Shown here: one piece after another, positions 39,073 to 47,060 of the stretch
Layout: each line of letters starts with the position of its first letter
Position numbering within the stretch: the stretch's first letter is position 1
Assembly: GCF_001720485.1 (NCBI RefSeq)
Contig: NZ_CP017114.1
Location: 372,001-436,000 of the forward strand
Source: Cobetia marina
GTDB taxonomy: Bacteria > Pseudomonadota > Gammaproteobacteria > Pseudomonadales > Halomonadaceae
Reading direction: 5' to 3'
Length of the DNA: 64,000 nt
Program-made: the position numbers and the translations under genes
The notes under the pieces: generated by a model
What the model was told of the DNA's origin: nothing
The model's input: only the letters and a program-made list of their open reading frames with translations
Databases searched by the model: none

Positions 39073-39726
39073 TCATTGCAGCTTGATCAGCAGAGGCTCG
39101 ATGCCCTGGGTGTTCATCAGATCCTGTGCGCGGTTGAGCTCGCGGGTGTCCTTGTACGGGCCGACCTGAACGCGGTGCCAGACGGTACCGCCAGAAGCAT
39201 TGACGTCACTGACCTTGGCCAGCAGGCCGAGATCCTTGAGCTTGCCGGCCAGTTTCCTGGCATCGGACATCTCGCGGAAGGAGGCCGCCTGCAGCATGTA
39301 GTTGGTCAGCGAAGCCTCGGACTTCTTGGTGCTCTCGGCGCTGCCCGGACGCGGAGTGGACTTGTACTCATCCACCTTGGGGGCGATCACCTCGGTTTCC
39401 GGCAACAGAGTGTAGAACTCGAAGGTCGGCATGCTGCCGCCGCTCTCTTCGGGAGTGTCCTTCTGCGATGCCTTGTCCTGCTGGCTACCCTGTTGTGCGG
39501 CCTGCTGACCATTCTGCTGAGTGTTGGCCTTGGGCACGATGGCAGCCACCGGCAGACGCGGCGCCTGTTGCTGGAAATACTGAGCCAGCACGAAGCCGGC
39601 GACCAGACCGACGATCCCCCACAGCCACCCCGGGAAGCCGCGGCTCTGACTGGCGGCGGGCTGCCGGCGGGGGCTGGCTCCCTGACGGGAAGCGGGCTTC
39701 TTGCTGGCGGGGCGGCGAGCAGCCAT
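39073..39726 (-). CDS. FtsN-like SPOR-domain cell division protein
   Basis: The 217 residues have a basic cytosolic N-terminus (MAARRPASKKPASRQG), one membrane helix (about 33-52, WLWGIVGLVAGFVLAQYF), a Gln/Ser-rich periplasmic linker, and a C-terminal SPOR domain (about 140-217: YMLQAASFREMSDARKLAGKLKDLGL, VWHRVQVGPYKDTRELNRAQDLM). SPOR domains bind denuded septal peptidoglycan. The position between argS and hslV matches the FtsN homologue of Pseudomonas, but assignment as the essential FtsN rather than another SPOR protein rests on context. It is three bases from argS. Confidence 0.85.
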   Translation of the reverse strand: MAARRPASKKPASRQGASPRRQPAASQSRGFPGWLWGIVGLVAGFVLAQYFQQQAPRLPVAAIVPKANTQQNGQQAAQQGSQQDKASQKDTPEESGGSMPTFEFYTLLPETEVIAPKVDEYKSTPRPGSAESTKKSEASLTNYMLQAASFREMSDARKLAGKLKDLGLLAKVSDVNASGGTVWHRVQVGPYKDTRELNRAQDLMNTQGIEPLLIKLQ

Positions 39727-39729
39727 GGC

Positions 39730-41415
39730 TTACATCTCCTCGGGAGCGCTGACACCCAGCAGGGCCAGGCCGTTGCGGATGACCTGAGCGGTCGCCAGAC
39801 CCAGCGCCAGGCGCGCGTTGCGGGTCGCGTCGTCCTCGACCATCACCTTCACCGCGTTGTAGCAGGTGTGGAAGTCAGAGGAGAGGTCCTGCAGATACTG
39901 AGCGACCTGCTGCGGTTCCCGCACCTTGGCGGCGTGGGTGACGACGTCCGGGAACTGGGCCATGCGATTCATCACGGCCTTTTCCTGATCGCTGGTCAGC
40001 AAGGACAGTTGCGCCATGGCCAGAGATTCATCGAAGGCCTTGTCTTCACGGCTGGCCTTGCGCAGCACGCTGTGCACGCGGGCGTGGGCATACTGGATGT
40101 AGTAGACCGGGTTGTCGTTGGACTGGGAGCGGGCCAGGTCAATGTCGAAGGTCAGCTGGGAGTCGGCACGTCGCGCCGCCAGGAAGTAGCGGGTCGCGTC
40201 GCGGCCGACTTCCTCGATCAGGTCACGCAGGGTCACGTAGCTGCCGGCACGCTTGGAGAGCTTCACTTCCTCACCGGAGCGCATCACGGTGACCATCTGG
40301 TGCAGCACGTAGTCCGGCCAGCCTTCCGGGATGCCGGCCTTGAGGGCCTGCAGGCCCGCACGCACGCGAGTCACGGTGGAGTGGTGGTCGGCACCCTGTT
40401 CATTGATGACCTGGGTGAAACCGCGCTGCCACTTGTCCAGGTGGTAGGCGACATCTGGCAGGAAGTAGGTGTAACCGCCGTCACGCTTGCGCATCACGCG
40501 GTCCTTGTCATCCCCGAAGTCGGTGGTGCGCAGCCACATGGCGCCATCGTCTTCGTAGGTATAGCCGTTGTCGACCAGGCGCTTGACGGTGTCTTCGACC
40601 TTGCCGTCACGGTAGAGCGAGGATTCGAGGAAGTAGACGTCGAACTCGACGCCGAAGGCCTTGAGGTCCAGATCCTGTTCATGGCGCAGGTAGGCGACGG
40701 CGAAGACGCGGATGGCGTCGAGATCGTCAGGTTCTGCGGCGCCCGTGACCTGCTTGCCATCGGCTTCGACGGTATCGCCGGCCATGTAGGAGGCGGCCAG
40801 TTCGCGGATGTAGTCACCGCGATAGCCATCAGCCGGCCAGCTGGCGTCATCCGGGCCCAGGCCCTTGGCGCGTGCCTGAACGGAGAGCGCCAGATTGTTG
40901 ATCTGGGCGCCGGCGTCGTTGTAGTAGAACTCGCGCGTGACGTCGTGGCCGGTGGCGGCCAGCAGGCGGCACAGCACGTCGCCGACCGCGGCGCCACGCC
41001 CGTGACCGACATGCAGCGGCCCGGTCGGATTGGCGGAGACGAACTCGACCTGGACCTTCTCACCGGCGCCCACGTCGCTGTGCCCGAAGCGGTCGCCTTC
41101 GCTGAAGACGCGGCGCACGATGTCGGCCACCGCCCCGGTCTCGGCGAAGAAGTTCAGGAAGCCGGGGCCGGCGATCTCGACCTTGGAGACCGCGTCGGAG
41201 GCCGGCAGGGCGGCGACCAGCTTCTCGGCCAGCTCACGCGGCTTCATGCCGGCAGCCTTGGACGTCATCATCGCCAGGTTGCTGGCGTAGTCGCCGTGGG
41301 TCTTGTCCTTGGTCGGGTCGACCTTGATCTGCGGGCTGGCGTCGGCGGGCAGGGTGCCGTCGGCCTTGAGGGAATCCAGGGCCTGGCCCAGCAGTTCGAT
41401 GATCGTCTCTTTCAT
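39730..41415 (-). CDS. argS: Arginyl-tRNA synthetase
   Basis: Class I synthetase charging tRNA-Arg, 561 residues. The HIGH motif is in [23 protein letters not shown]. The KMSKS-equivalent is [21 protein letters not shown]. An N-terminal Add1 domain begins [16 protein letters not shown], and the C-terminal anticodon domain of the DALR type ends [17 protein letters not shown]. The downstream neighbour is the FtsN-like gene, three bases away, so they are co-transcribed. The 240-base gap upstream toward priA shows no gene. Confidence 0.97.
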   Translation of the reverse strand: MKETIIELLGQALDSLKADGTLPADASPQIKVDPTKDKTHGDYASNLAMMTSKAAGMKPRELAEKLVAALPASDAVSKVEIAGPGFLNFFAETGAVADIVRRVFSEGDRFGHSDVGAGEKVQVEFVSANPTGPLHVGHGRGAAVGDVLCRLLAATGHDVTREFYYNDAGAQINNLALSVQARAKGLGPDDASWPADGYRGDYIRELAASYMAGDTVEADGKQVTGAAEPDDLDAIRVFAVAYLRHEQDLDLKAFGVEFDVYFLESSLYRDGKVEDTVKRLVDNGYTYEDDGAMWLRTTDFGDDKDRVMRKRDGGYTYFLPDVAYHLDKWQRGFTQVINEQGADHHSTVTRVRAGLQALKAGIPEGWPDYVLHQMVTVMRSGEEVKLSKRAGSYVTLRDLIEEVGRDATRYFLAARRADSQLTFDIDLARSQSNDNPVYYIQYAHARVHSVLRKASREDKAFDESLAMAQLSLLTSDQEKAVMNRMAQFPDVVTHAAKVREPQQVAQYLQDLSSDFHTCYNAVKVMVEDDATRNARLALGLATAQVIRNGLALLGVSAPEEM

Positions 41416-41634
41416 GGAATATCGGTCTCTTCACGGCTCAGGTCGCACCGCGTGCTCTGGAGCAGGCGGTTGCAGGCATCAGGCCTGCGGGCAATGGGGG
41501 AGTGCGGATGTCGCTGCACGATGGCGGGCATTATCACCGATCCTGCGGCTTGCATAAACCGTCGTGATCAATCACGGCGCAATCCGTGTCCTGGCGGGAT
41601 AGTGGTCAGTTCAGTATCGGAGCTGGCGACACCT

Positions 41635-41661
41635 GCCTGAGTCCCCCTGCCAGACTCAGGC
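41635..41661 (-). terminator. Hairpin at the priA stop
   Basis: GCCTGAGTC (41635-41643) pairs with GACTCAGGC (41653-41661), overlapping the priA stop codon. There is no U-tract, so termination would need Rho or another mechanism. Confidence 0.35.
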
Positions 41662-43923
41662 CATGCCGATGGGATCGACATCCAGTGACCAGCGCAGGCG
41701 GCGCGCGTCACGATCCTGCTCGCAGAGCGTCACCAGCCAGGCGGCGGCTTCATGCAGCGGGCCGCGTTTCGCCGCGCGCAACAGCAATTGGGCGTGATAG
41801 CGATTCTGGCGGCGCTCCATCGGCGCCGGTACCGGGCCGAGGCAGTCCACCTTGAGGTCGGCACTGTCGATGTGCTGACGCAGGGCGCTTCCTACCTTCA
41901 ACAGCCACTGCTCGACCTGCTGCTGATCGGTGGCTTCGGCGCGCAGCAAGGCCAGATGGCTGAACGGCGGCAACTGCGCGATGCGGCGCTCCTCCAGCAG
42001 CTCGCCGGCCAGCTGTGGGTAGCCGGCCTGGATCAGTGTCAGCAGGTTGGGGTCTTCCGGATGGCGGGTCTGGATCAGCACCTCACCGGGGCGCTCGGCG
42101 CGTCCGGCTCGCCCGGCGACCTGCACCAGCAGCTGGGCGGATTGCTCCAGCGCACGGAAGTCGGCGGCGTAGAGTCCGCTGTCGGCATTGACCACCACCA
42201 CCAGCGTGACGTGGGGGAAGTGGTGGCCCTTGGCCAGCATCTGGGTGCCGACCAGCAGGCAGGGTTCGCCACGGCGGATCACTGCCAGCGCTTCACTCAT
42301 GGCGTCCTTGCGCTGGGTACTGTCGCGGTCGATGCGCAGCACCGGCACGTCGGGGAATTTCTCGCCGAGCAGCTCTTCGGTGCGCTCGGTGCCCGCGCCT
42401 TGTGGACGAACATCGCCGCTGCCGCAGGCCGGGCAGGCATCCGGCAGCGGGCGGGTGCGTTCGCAGTGATGGCAGGTCAGCTGCGGGGGATGGCGATGCA
42501 GGGTCATGCGTGCGTCGCAGTTGTCACATTCGGCGATCCAGCCGCAGGCATGGCAGGTCAGCGTCGGAGCGAAGCCGCGCCGATTGATGAATACCAGCAC
42601 CTGATCGCCCTGGGCGAGGCGCTTCTCGATGGCGTCCAGACTCTGGGTGGAGAGTCCGCCCAGCGTCATGCGGCCGCGCAGGTCGATCGGGTGCAGGCGT
42701 GCCGGTTGGCTGCGCCCGGCACGCTGATGCAGATGCAGGTGAGTGAAGCGCCCTTCGCGGGCATGGCGCAGGCTTTCCAGAGACGGCGTGGCGCTGCCGA
42801 GCACTACCGGGATGCCTTCCTGCTTGCCACGTACCAGCGCCAGATCGCGGGCGTGATAGCGCAGGCCATCCTGTTGCTTGAAGGAGCCGTCGTGCTCCTC
42901 GTCGACGATGATCACCCCGAGCTTTGCCATCGGCGTGAAGATGGCAGAGCGCGTGCCGATCACGATGCGCGCGCGGCCGCTGCGTGCCGCCTCGAAGCCA
43001 TCGAGGCGCTCGCCATCGCTGACGCCGGAATGCAGCATCACCTGGGGGACGCGGAAACGTCTGCGGAAGCGCTCCAGCGTCTGGGGCGTCAGGCCGATCT
43101 CGGGCACCAGCACCAGAGCCTGGCCGCCGCGATCCAGCACCGCCTCGATCAGTTGCAGGTAGACCTCGGTCTTGCCGGAGCCGGTCACGCCCTCCAGCAG
43201 CGTGGGGGAGAAGCGACTCAGGCCTTCATGCAGGCGCGAGAGCGCGCGGCCCTGCTCGTCATTGAGTGCCAGGCTGGGCTCGGCCAGCACGCCCTTGCTG
43301 GCCTGCTCCGGGGTGGCGCCGGTGACAGGCTCTTCACGTGATTCGATGAAGCCACGACTGCGCAGGGTTTCCAGCTGCTGGCGGGTGAAGCCCTGGGCGG
43401 TGATCGCGCTGTGTACCAGGCCATGACGGTGCTGAGCGAGCAGCTCGAGCAATGCGATCTGGCGGGTCGCGCGGCCGAGGCTGGCCGGCTCCGTGATACG
43501 CCCCTTGTCGGTGAGTGACCAGCGCTCACGGGTGCGTGCCTCGAGGGCACGTCCCTGGCGCAGCAGTGATGGCATCGCCTGCGCGAAGGTGTCGCCGAGT
43601 GAGTGCTGGTAATAGCGTGCGGTGAACTGACATATCCACAGCCAGTCGGCCGGCAATGGCGCTTCGTCGATCACCTCGCTGACGGGCTTGAGCTTCTCGA
43701 TGGGAAAGGCTGAGTCGCTGCGCAGCTCCGCGATCACCCCGACCAGCTGGCGACGGCCGAACTCGACGCGCACGCGCAGACCGACCTGCCAGCCATGGCG
43801 AGGTGGCTGGCGTGCTGGCAGATAGTCAAACAGGTCGCGCAGGGGGCCGGGAATCGCGATGCCCAGTACACGTCCGGGCAGGTGAGTCGCAGTCTTGTCG
43901 CTGGTGTCAGGCACGCAAGGCAT
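41656..43923 (-). CDS. priA: Primosomal protein N' (PriA helicase)
   Basis: PriA restarts stalled replication forks and loads the DnaB helicase. The 755 residues have the N-terminal 3'-DNA-binding domain (GRVLGIAIPGPLRDLFDYLP), Walker A GVTGSGKTEVYLQLIEA, the DEEH box VIIVDEEHDGSFKQQDGLRYH, and a zinc-binding cluster with eight cysteines (CHACGWIAECDNC, CHHCERTRPLPDACPACG). C-terminal helicase motifs follow (VAGRAGRAERPG). The ATG at 43923 has no clear Shine-Dalgarno, so the exact start is uncertain by some residues. It is divergent from rpmE. Confidence 0.96.
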   Translation of the reverse strand: MPCVPDTSDKTATHLPGRVLGIAIPGPLRDLFDYLPARQPPRHGWQVGLRVRVEFGRRQLVGVIAELRSDSAFPIEKLKPVSEVIDEAPLPADWLWICQFTARYYQHSLGDTFAQAMPSLLRQGRALEARTRERWSLTDKGRITEPASLGRATRQIALLELLAQHRHGLVHSAITAQGFTRQQLETLRSRGFIESREEPVTGATPEQASKGVLAEPSLALNDEQGRALSRLHEGLSRFSPTLLEGVTGSGKTEVYLQLIEAVLDRGGQALVLVPEIGLTPQTLERFRRRFRVPQVMLHSGVSDGERLDGFEAARSGRARIVIGTRSAIFTPMAKLGVIIVDEEHDGSFKQQDGLRYHARDLALVRGKQEGIPVVLGSATPSLESLRHAREGRFTHLHLHQRAGRSQPARLHPIDLRGRMTLGGLSTQSLDAIEKRLAQGDQVLVFINRRGFAPTLTCHACGWIAECDNCDARMTLHRHPPQLTCHHCERTRPLPDACPACGSGDVRPQGAGTERTEELLGEKFPDVPVLRIDRDSTQRKDAMSEALAVIRRGEPCLLVGTQMLAKGHHFPHVTLVVVVNADSGLYAADFRALEQSAQLLVQVAGRAGRAERPGEVLIQTRHPEDPNLLTLIQAGYPQLAGELLEERRIAQLPPFSHLALLRAEATDQQQVEQWLLKVGSALRQHIDSADLKVDCLGPVPAPMERRQNRYHAQLLLRAAKRGPLHEAAAWLVTLCEQDRDARRLRWSLDVDPIGMA

Positions 43924-44003
43924 CCGAGGAAGAGAGAATGAGATGACGAGAGGAAAACGCCACGCAGTCTACAGAGTGTTGCCGGCAATAAACGCCACAA
44001 AGT

Positions 44004-44032
44004 TTGGTCTTGTCGCAGATGGCTGGTAAAAT
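44004..44032 (+). promoter_or_regulatory. rpmE promoter
   Basis: TTGGTC (44004-44009) and TAAAAT (44027-44032) are 17 bases apart, with an extended -10 TGG immediately before the hexamer. Leader to rpmE is about 105 bases. Confidence 0.6.
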
Positions 44033-44141
44033 GCGTCGCCTTCCGTCGGAGTCGGCGGAATGACCGGTTACATCCAAAACCCGTGTACGGTGCCTGGCAA
44101 TCGATCAGGTGGCGGTGCACAGCGACCTGAGGTTACACACC

Positions 44142-44354
44142 ATGAAACAGGGTATCCATCCGGACTACCAGCGCCAGACCGCAACCTGCTCCTGCGGCGC
44201 GCAGCACGAAATCGGTTCCACTTCCAAGCAGACCTTCGCGCTGGACGTGTGCTCCGAGTGCCACCCGTTCTACACCGGCAAGCAGAAGCAGGCTACCACC
44301 GGTGGCCGCGTCGAGCGCTTCAACAAGCGTTTCGGTGCTGCCATCAAGCGCTGA
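44142..44354 (+). CDS. rpmE: 50S ribosomal protein bL31
   Basis: This 70-residue protein starts [27 protein letters not shown] and has [13 protein letters not shown]. Together these give the four-cysteine/His zinc-binding (C+) form of bL31, as opposed to the zinc-free paralogue RpmE2. The ATG at 44142 gives the family start; a longer in-frame reading from 44109 is rejected. It is divergent from priA, as in many gammaproteobacteria, and ends at a strong terminator. Confidence 0.97.
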   Translation: MKQGIHPDYQRQTATCSCGAQHEIGSTSKQTFALDVCSECHPFYTGKQKQATTGGRVERFNKRFGAAIKR

Positions 44355-44791
44355 TACCTTCAGCTGCTTGTCGCTTGCATGGCGCTGTGCATCGCGCAGC
44401 GCCATCAACGAAAAAACCCGCTTGCGAGCGGGTTTTTTTGTGCCTGTCATTCGATGCAGGTGAGGGGATTGGTGCCGAGCTGGCACTATTCCAGCGCCAC
44501 CAACGCATCACCCCTCTGCGCAGGAGGCATTTCATTTCCGGCGCCGGATGCGCGCGGTCATTGCGCGGATTTTCATGAGATACGCGGGGCGAAACGCCAC
44601 GCCGACCCGTCAGTGATAAGGAAAGGTTTATGACTGAGTGGGGCATCCATAACGTTAGACGAATGGCTAAAACAGTTTTTAAACATCCGTATTAATTCCT
44701 TTTATAACAACAAGTTGCGTTGGTTGTTCGCGAGGGGGTTTTTCTATATTCTGGTCACAGCCAACCCCCGCTAAAATACCGGATGACACGC
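44355..44791 (+). other. rpmE to malic enzyme intergenic region
   Basis: These 437 bases hold the rpmE terminator and an AT-rich stretch at 44640-44760 that includes TATATT (44745-44750) close to the malic enzyme start. This could be a -10, but a good -35 at normal spacing is lacking. No gene seen. Confidence 0.55.
44411..44439 (+). terminator. rpmE terminator
   Basis: AAAAAACCCGCT pairs with AGCGGGTTTTTT around TTGCG-type loop bases, with a full U-tract. Strong intrinsic terminator. Confidence 0.92.
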
Positions 44792-46060
44792 ATGTCTGAT
44801 GCCATGAAGAAAGCAGCACTGCAATATCACGCCGAACCGATTCCCGGAAAGCTGTCCATCGAGCTGACCAAGCCGACAGAAACTGCCAAGGACCTCGCGC
44901 TGGCCTACAGCCCGGGTGTAGCCGAGCCGTGCCGCGAGATTGCTGCCGATCCGGAAAATGCCTACCTGTATACCGGCAAGGGCAACCTGGTCGCCGTCAT
45001 CTCCGATGGCACCGCCATCCTGGGGCTGGGCAATCTCGGGCCGCTGGCTTCCAAGCCGGTCATGGAAGGCAAGGGCGTGCTGTTCAAGCGCTTCGCTGGC
45101 ATCAACTCCGTCGACGTCGAGATCGATGCGGAAAGCCCGCAGGCCTTCATCGATACCGTGCGTCGCATCCACACCACCTACGGTGGCATCAACCTGGAAG
45201 ACATCAAGGCACCGGAGTGCTTCGAAGTCGAGCAGGCGTTGATCGAACAGTGCAACATCCCGGTCTTCCATGATGACCAGCACGGCACGGCCATCGTCAC
45301 CGCTGCCGGCATGCTCAACGCACTCGATATCGCCGGCAAGTCCCTGGAAGACGCGCGTATCGTCTGCCTGGGCGCCGGTGCTGCCGCGATTGCCTGCATG
45401 AAGCTGCTGGTCTCCAGTGGTGCCAAGGTCGAGAACATCTTCATGCTCGATCGCAAGGGCGTGATCCACAGCGGCCGTGATGACCTGAACCAGTACAAGG
45501 CGATGTTCGCCACCGAGACCGAGCTGCGTACGCTGGATGATGTCATCGAAGGTGCGGATGTCTTCGTCGGCCTGTCCGGCCCCAACCTCTTGAAGGCCGA
45601 GCAGCTCAAGAAGATGGCTGACACGCCGATCGTGTTCGCGTGCTCCAACCCGGATCCGGAAATCCATCCGGATACTGCTCGCGAAGCGCGTCCGGACGTC
45701 ATCATGGCGACAGGTCGCTCCGATTACCCGAACCAGGTCAACAACGTGCTGGGCTTCCCGTTCATCTTCCGCGGTGCGCTGGACGTGCGAGCCACACGCA
45801 TCAATGAAGAGATGAAGCTGGCGGCCGTTCACGCGCTGAAGGACCTTGCTCGCGAGCCGGTCAGCCAGGACGTGCTGGATGCCTACGAGATCGACAGCCT
45901 CGAATTCGGTCCGGGGTACATCATCCCGACGCCGATGGATGCGCGTCTGCTCGAGCGTCTGCCGGCTGCCGTGGCGCAAGCCGCCATCGATTCCGGTGTC
46001 GCGCGCAAGCCCTATCCGGCGCATTACCCGCTGACCAATGCGGATCAGGTCTACGGTTAA
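44792..46060 (+). CDS. maeB: NAD(P)-dependent malic enzyme, short form
   Basis: It decarboxylates malate to pyruvate. The 422 residues from ATG 44792 begin MSDAMKKAALQYHAEPIPGKLSIELTKPTETAKDLALAYSPGVAEPC. Catalytic and metal segments are AVISDGTAILGLGNLGPLASKPVMEGKGVLFKRFAGI and FHDDQHGTAIVTAAGMLNAL. The NAD(P) site is VCLGAGAAAIACMKLL. It lacks the C-terminal phosphotransacetylase-like domain of E. coli MaeB, which is about 760 residues, and resembles the shorter Pseudomonas enzyme in the same position. In-frame starts at 44720 and 44783 are possible but add non-conserved residues. Cofactor preference is not determined here. Confidence 0.93.
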   Translation: MSDAMKKAALQYHAEPIPGKLSIELTKPTETAKDLALAYSPGVAEPCREIAADPENAYLYTGKGNLVAVISDGTAILGLGNLGPLASKPVMEGKGVLFKRFAGINSVDVEIDAESPQAFIDTVRRIHTTYGGINLEDIKAPECFEVEQALIEQCNIPVFHDDQHGTAIVTAAGMLNALDIAGKSLEDARIVCLGAGAAAIACMKLLVSSGAKVENIFMLDRKGVIHSGRDDLNQYKAMFATETELRTLDDVIEGADVFVGLSGPNLLKAEQLKKMADTPIVFACSNPDPEIHPDTAREARPDVIMATGRSDYPNQVNNVLGFPFIFRGALDVRATRINEEMKLAAVHALKDLAREPVSQDVLDAYEIDSLEFGPGYIIPTPMDARLLERLPAAVAQAAIDSGVARKPYPAHYPLTNADQVYG

Positions 46061-46093
46061 GCGTCATCGGGCCCCGCTTGCGGGGTGCTGAAG

Positions 46094-46131
46094 AAAAAGC
46101 CCTCGTCGGAGATGTCCGGCGAGGGCTTTTT
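46094..46131. terminator. Bidirectional terminator, malic enzyme / DUF481
   Basis: AAAAAGCCCTCG pairs with CGAGGGCTTTTT around a 14-base loop, with A- and U-runs serving both convergent genes. Confidence 0.9.
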
Positions 46132-46161
46132 GCTGTCTGTCCAACAACTTTCAGTGGCGTA

Positions 46162-46926
46162 CTAGAAGCTGTAGAGAATCGAGGCGGCGGTGGTGGTGTC
46201 GGTCTTGGCGTCCGTGTCATCCGGCGGGCTGGTGTTGTTCTTGATCTCGTGGGAGAGCTTCAAGGCCAGGCTGGAATTGATGGAGACGGTCAGTGCGGTA
46301 TAGCTGCGGCTGATGATGTTGTCCCGGGTACCTTCCACCGAGAACTGCTGCTCGAAATTCGAGGTATCAGACAGCTGCCAACGATAGTCCATGGCCGTGT
46401 AGCCGAGGAGGTAGTTCTCGTGATCCCCCTCGGTGATATTGTCGTAGCGATAGCCCGGACCCGCCTCGACAGAGAGGTTGTGCTCAGGGCCTGACAGCAG
46501 GCGAATCCCGTACCCCCCGATGGAGGTGACTTGATCGTCATAGCCGGAGAAGCGCTCCTTCTCCCAGCGCAGCAGCCCGAAGGCATAGCGATCACGCCCC
46601 AGGTCATAGCGCTCACGCTGACCGATCAGGTACTGCTCGGTGGTGGTCTCGCCGCTGCTGGACACATGCTTGGCTTCCATGCGGAAGGTGTGGGTCCAGG
46701 GCTTGAGGTGCCAGGACAGGCGGGCCTTGCCCAGCAAGGTTTCGCTGTTCGAGTTGCCGGAGAGCTTGGTAAAGCCCAGCTCGGCCTGACCGCTGAATGG
46801 CTCGGAATCCTCGCTGGCGGCGGGGGGAGCGTAGAAGAGGTCATCATCGGCACTGGCCTCGCGAAGCGGGCTCAGGGCCAGACACAGCAGCAGGGTCATG
46901 CGCAGTGTGGGCAATGGGTGAAGCAT
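46162..46926 (-). CDS. DUF481 outer-membrane beta-barrel protein
   Basis: From ATG 46926 the protein has 254 residues with a signal peptide (MLHPLPTLRMTLLLCLALSPLREASA). A DUF481 barrel follows: AELGFTKLSGNSNSETLLGKARLSWHLKPWTHTFRMEAKH, RYDLGRDRYAFGLLRWEKERFSGYDDQVTSIGGYGIRLL, ending AASILYSF with the terminal Phe of outer-membrane proteins. The family (YdiY-like) has no firm function and is described as salt-induced in some bacteria. A longer in-frame reading to 47016 is rejected, since it lacks signal-peptide character at its start. Confidence 0.87.
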   Translation of the reverse strand: MLHPLPTLRMTLLLCLALSPLREASADDDLFYAPPAASEDSEPFSGQAELGFTKLSGNSNSETLLGKARLSWHLKPWTHTFRMEAKHVSSSGETTTEQYLIGQRERYDLGRDRYAFGLLRWEKERFSGYDDQVTSIGGYGIRLLSGPEHNLSVEAGPGYRYDNITEGDHENYLLGYTAMDYRWQLSDTSNFEQQFSVEGTRDNIISRSYTALTVSINSSLALKLSHEIKNNTSPPDDTDAKTDTTTAASILYSF

Positions 46927-46980
46927 GCAGACTCCGGGCATGGTGAAAGGGGGCATTGAAGGACAGCGAGGCCAGATGGA

Positions 46981-47015
46981 TGAAAGAAGAGCGACCATGG
47001 GTCGCTCTTCTTTCA
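46981..47015 (-). terminator. mrcA terminator
   Basis: TGAAAGAAGAGCGACC (46981-46996) pairs perfectly with 47000-47015 around ATG. On the minus strand the 3' arm is pyrimidine-rich (CTCTTCTTTCA). It lies just past the mrcA stop. Confidence 0.7.
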
Positions 47016-47060
47016 CCTCACTGCGCGCGGTGTGGACGGGCGCAGGTGACCTGCTTCAGA

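Noticed and set aside
39049..41640. 863-codon open frame antisense to argS and the FtsN-like gene
   Set aside because: It mirrors real genes codon for codon and is rich in His/Gly/Gln. It is a shadow caused by high GC at third positions.
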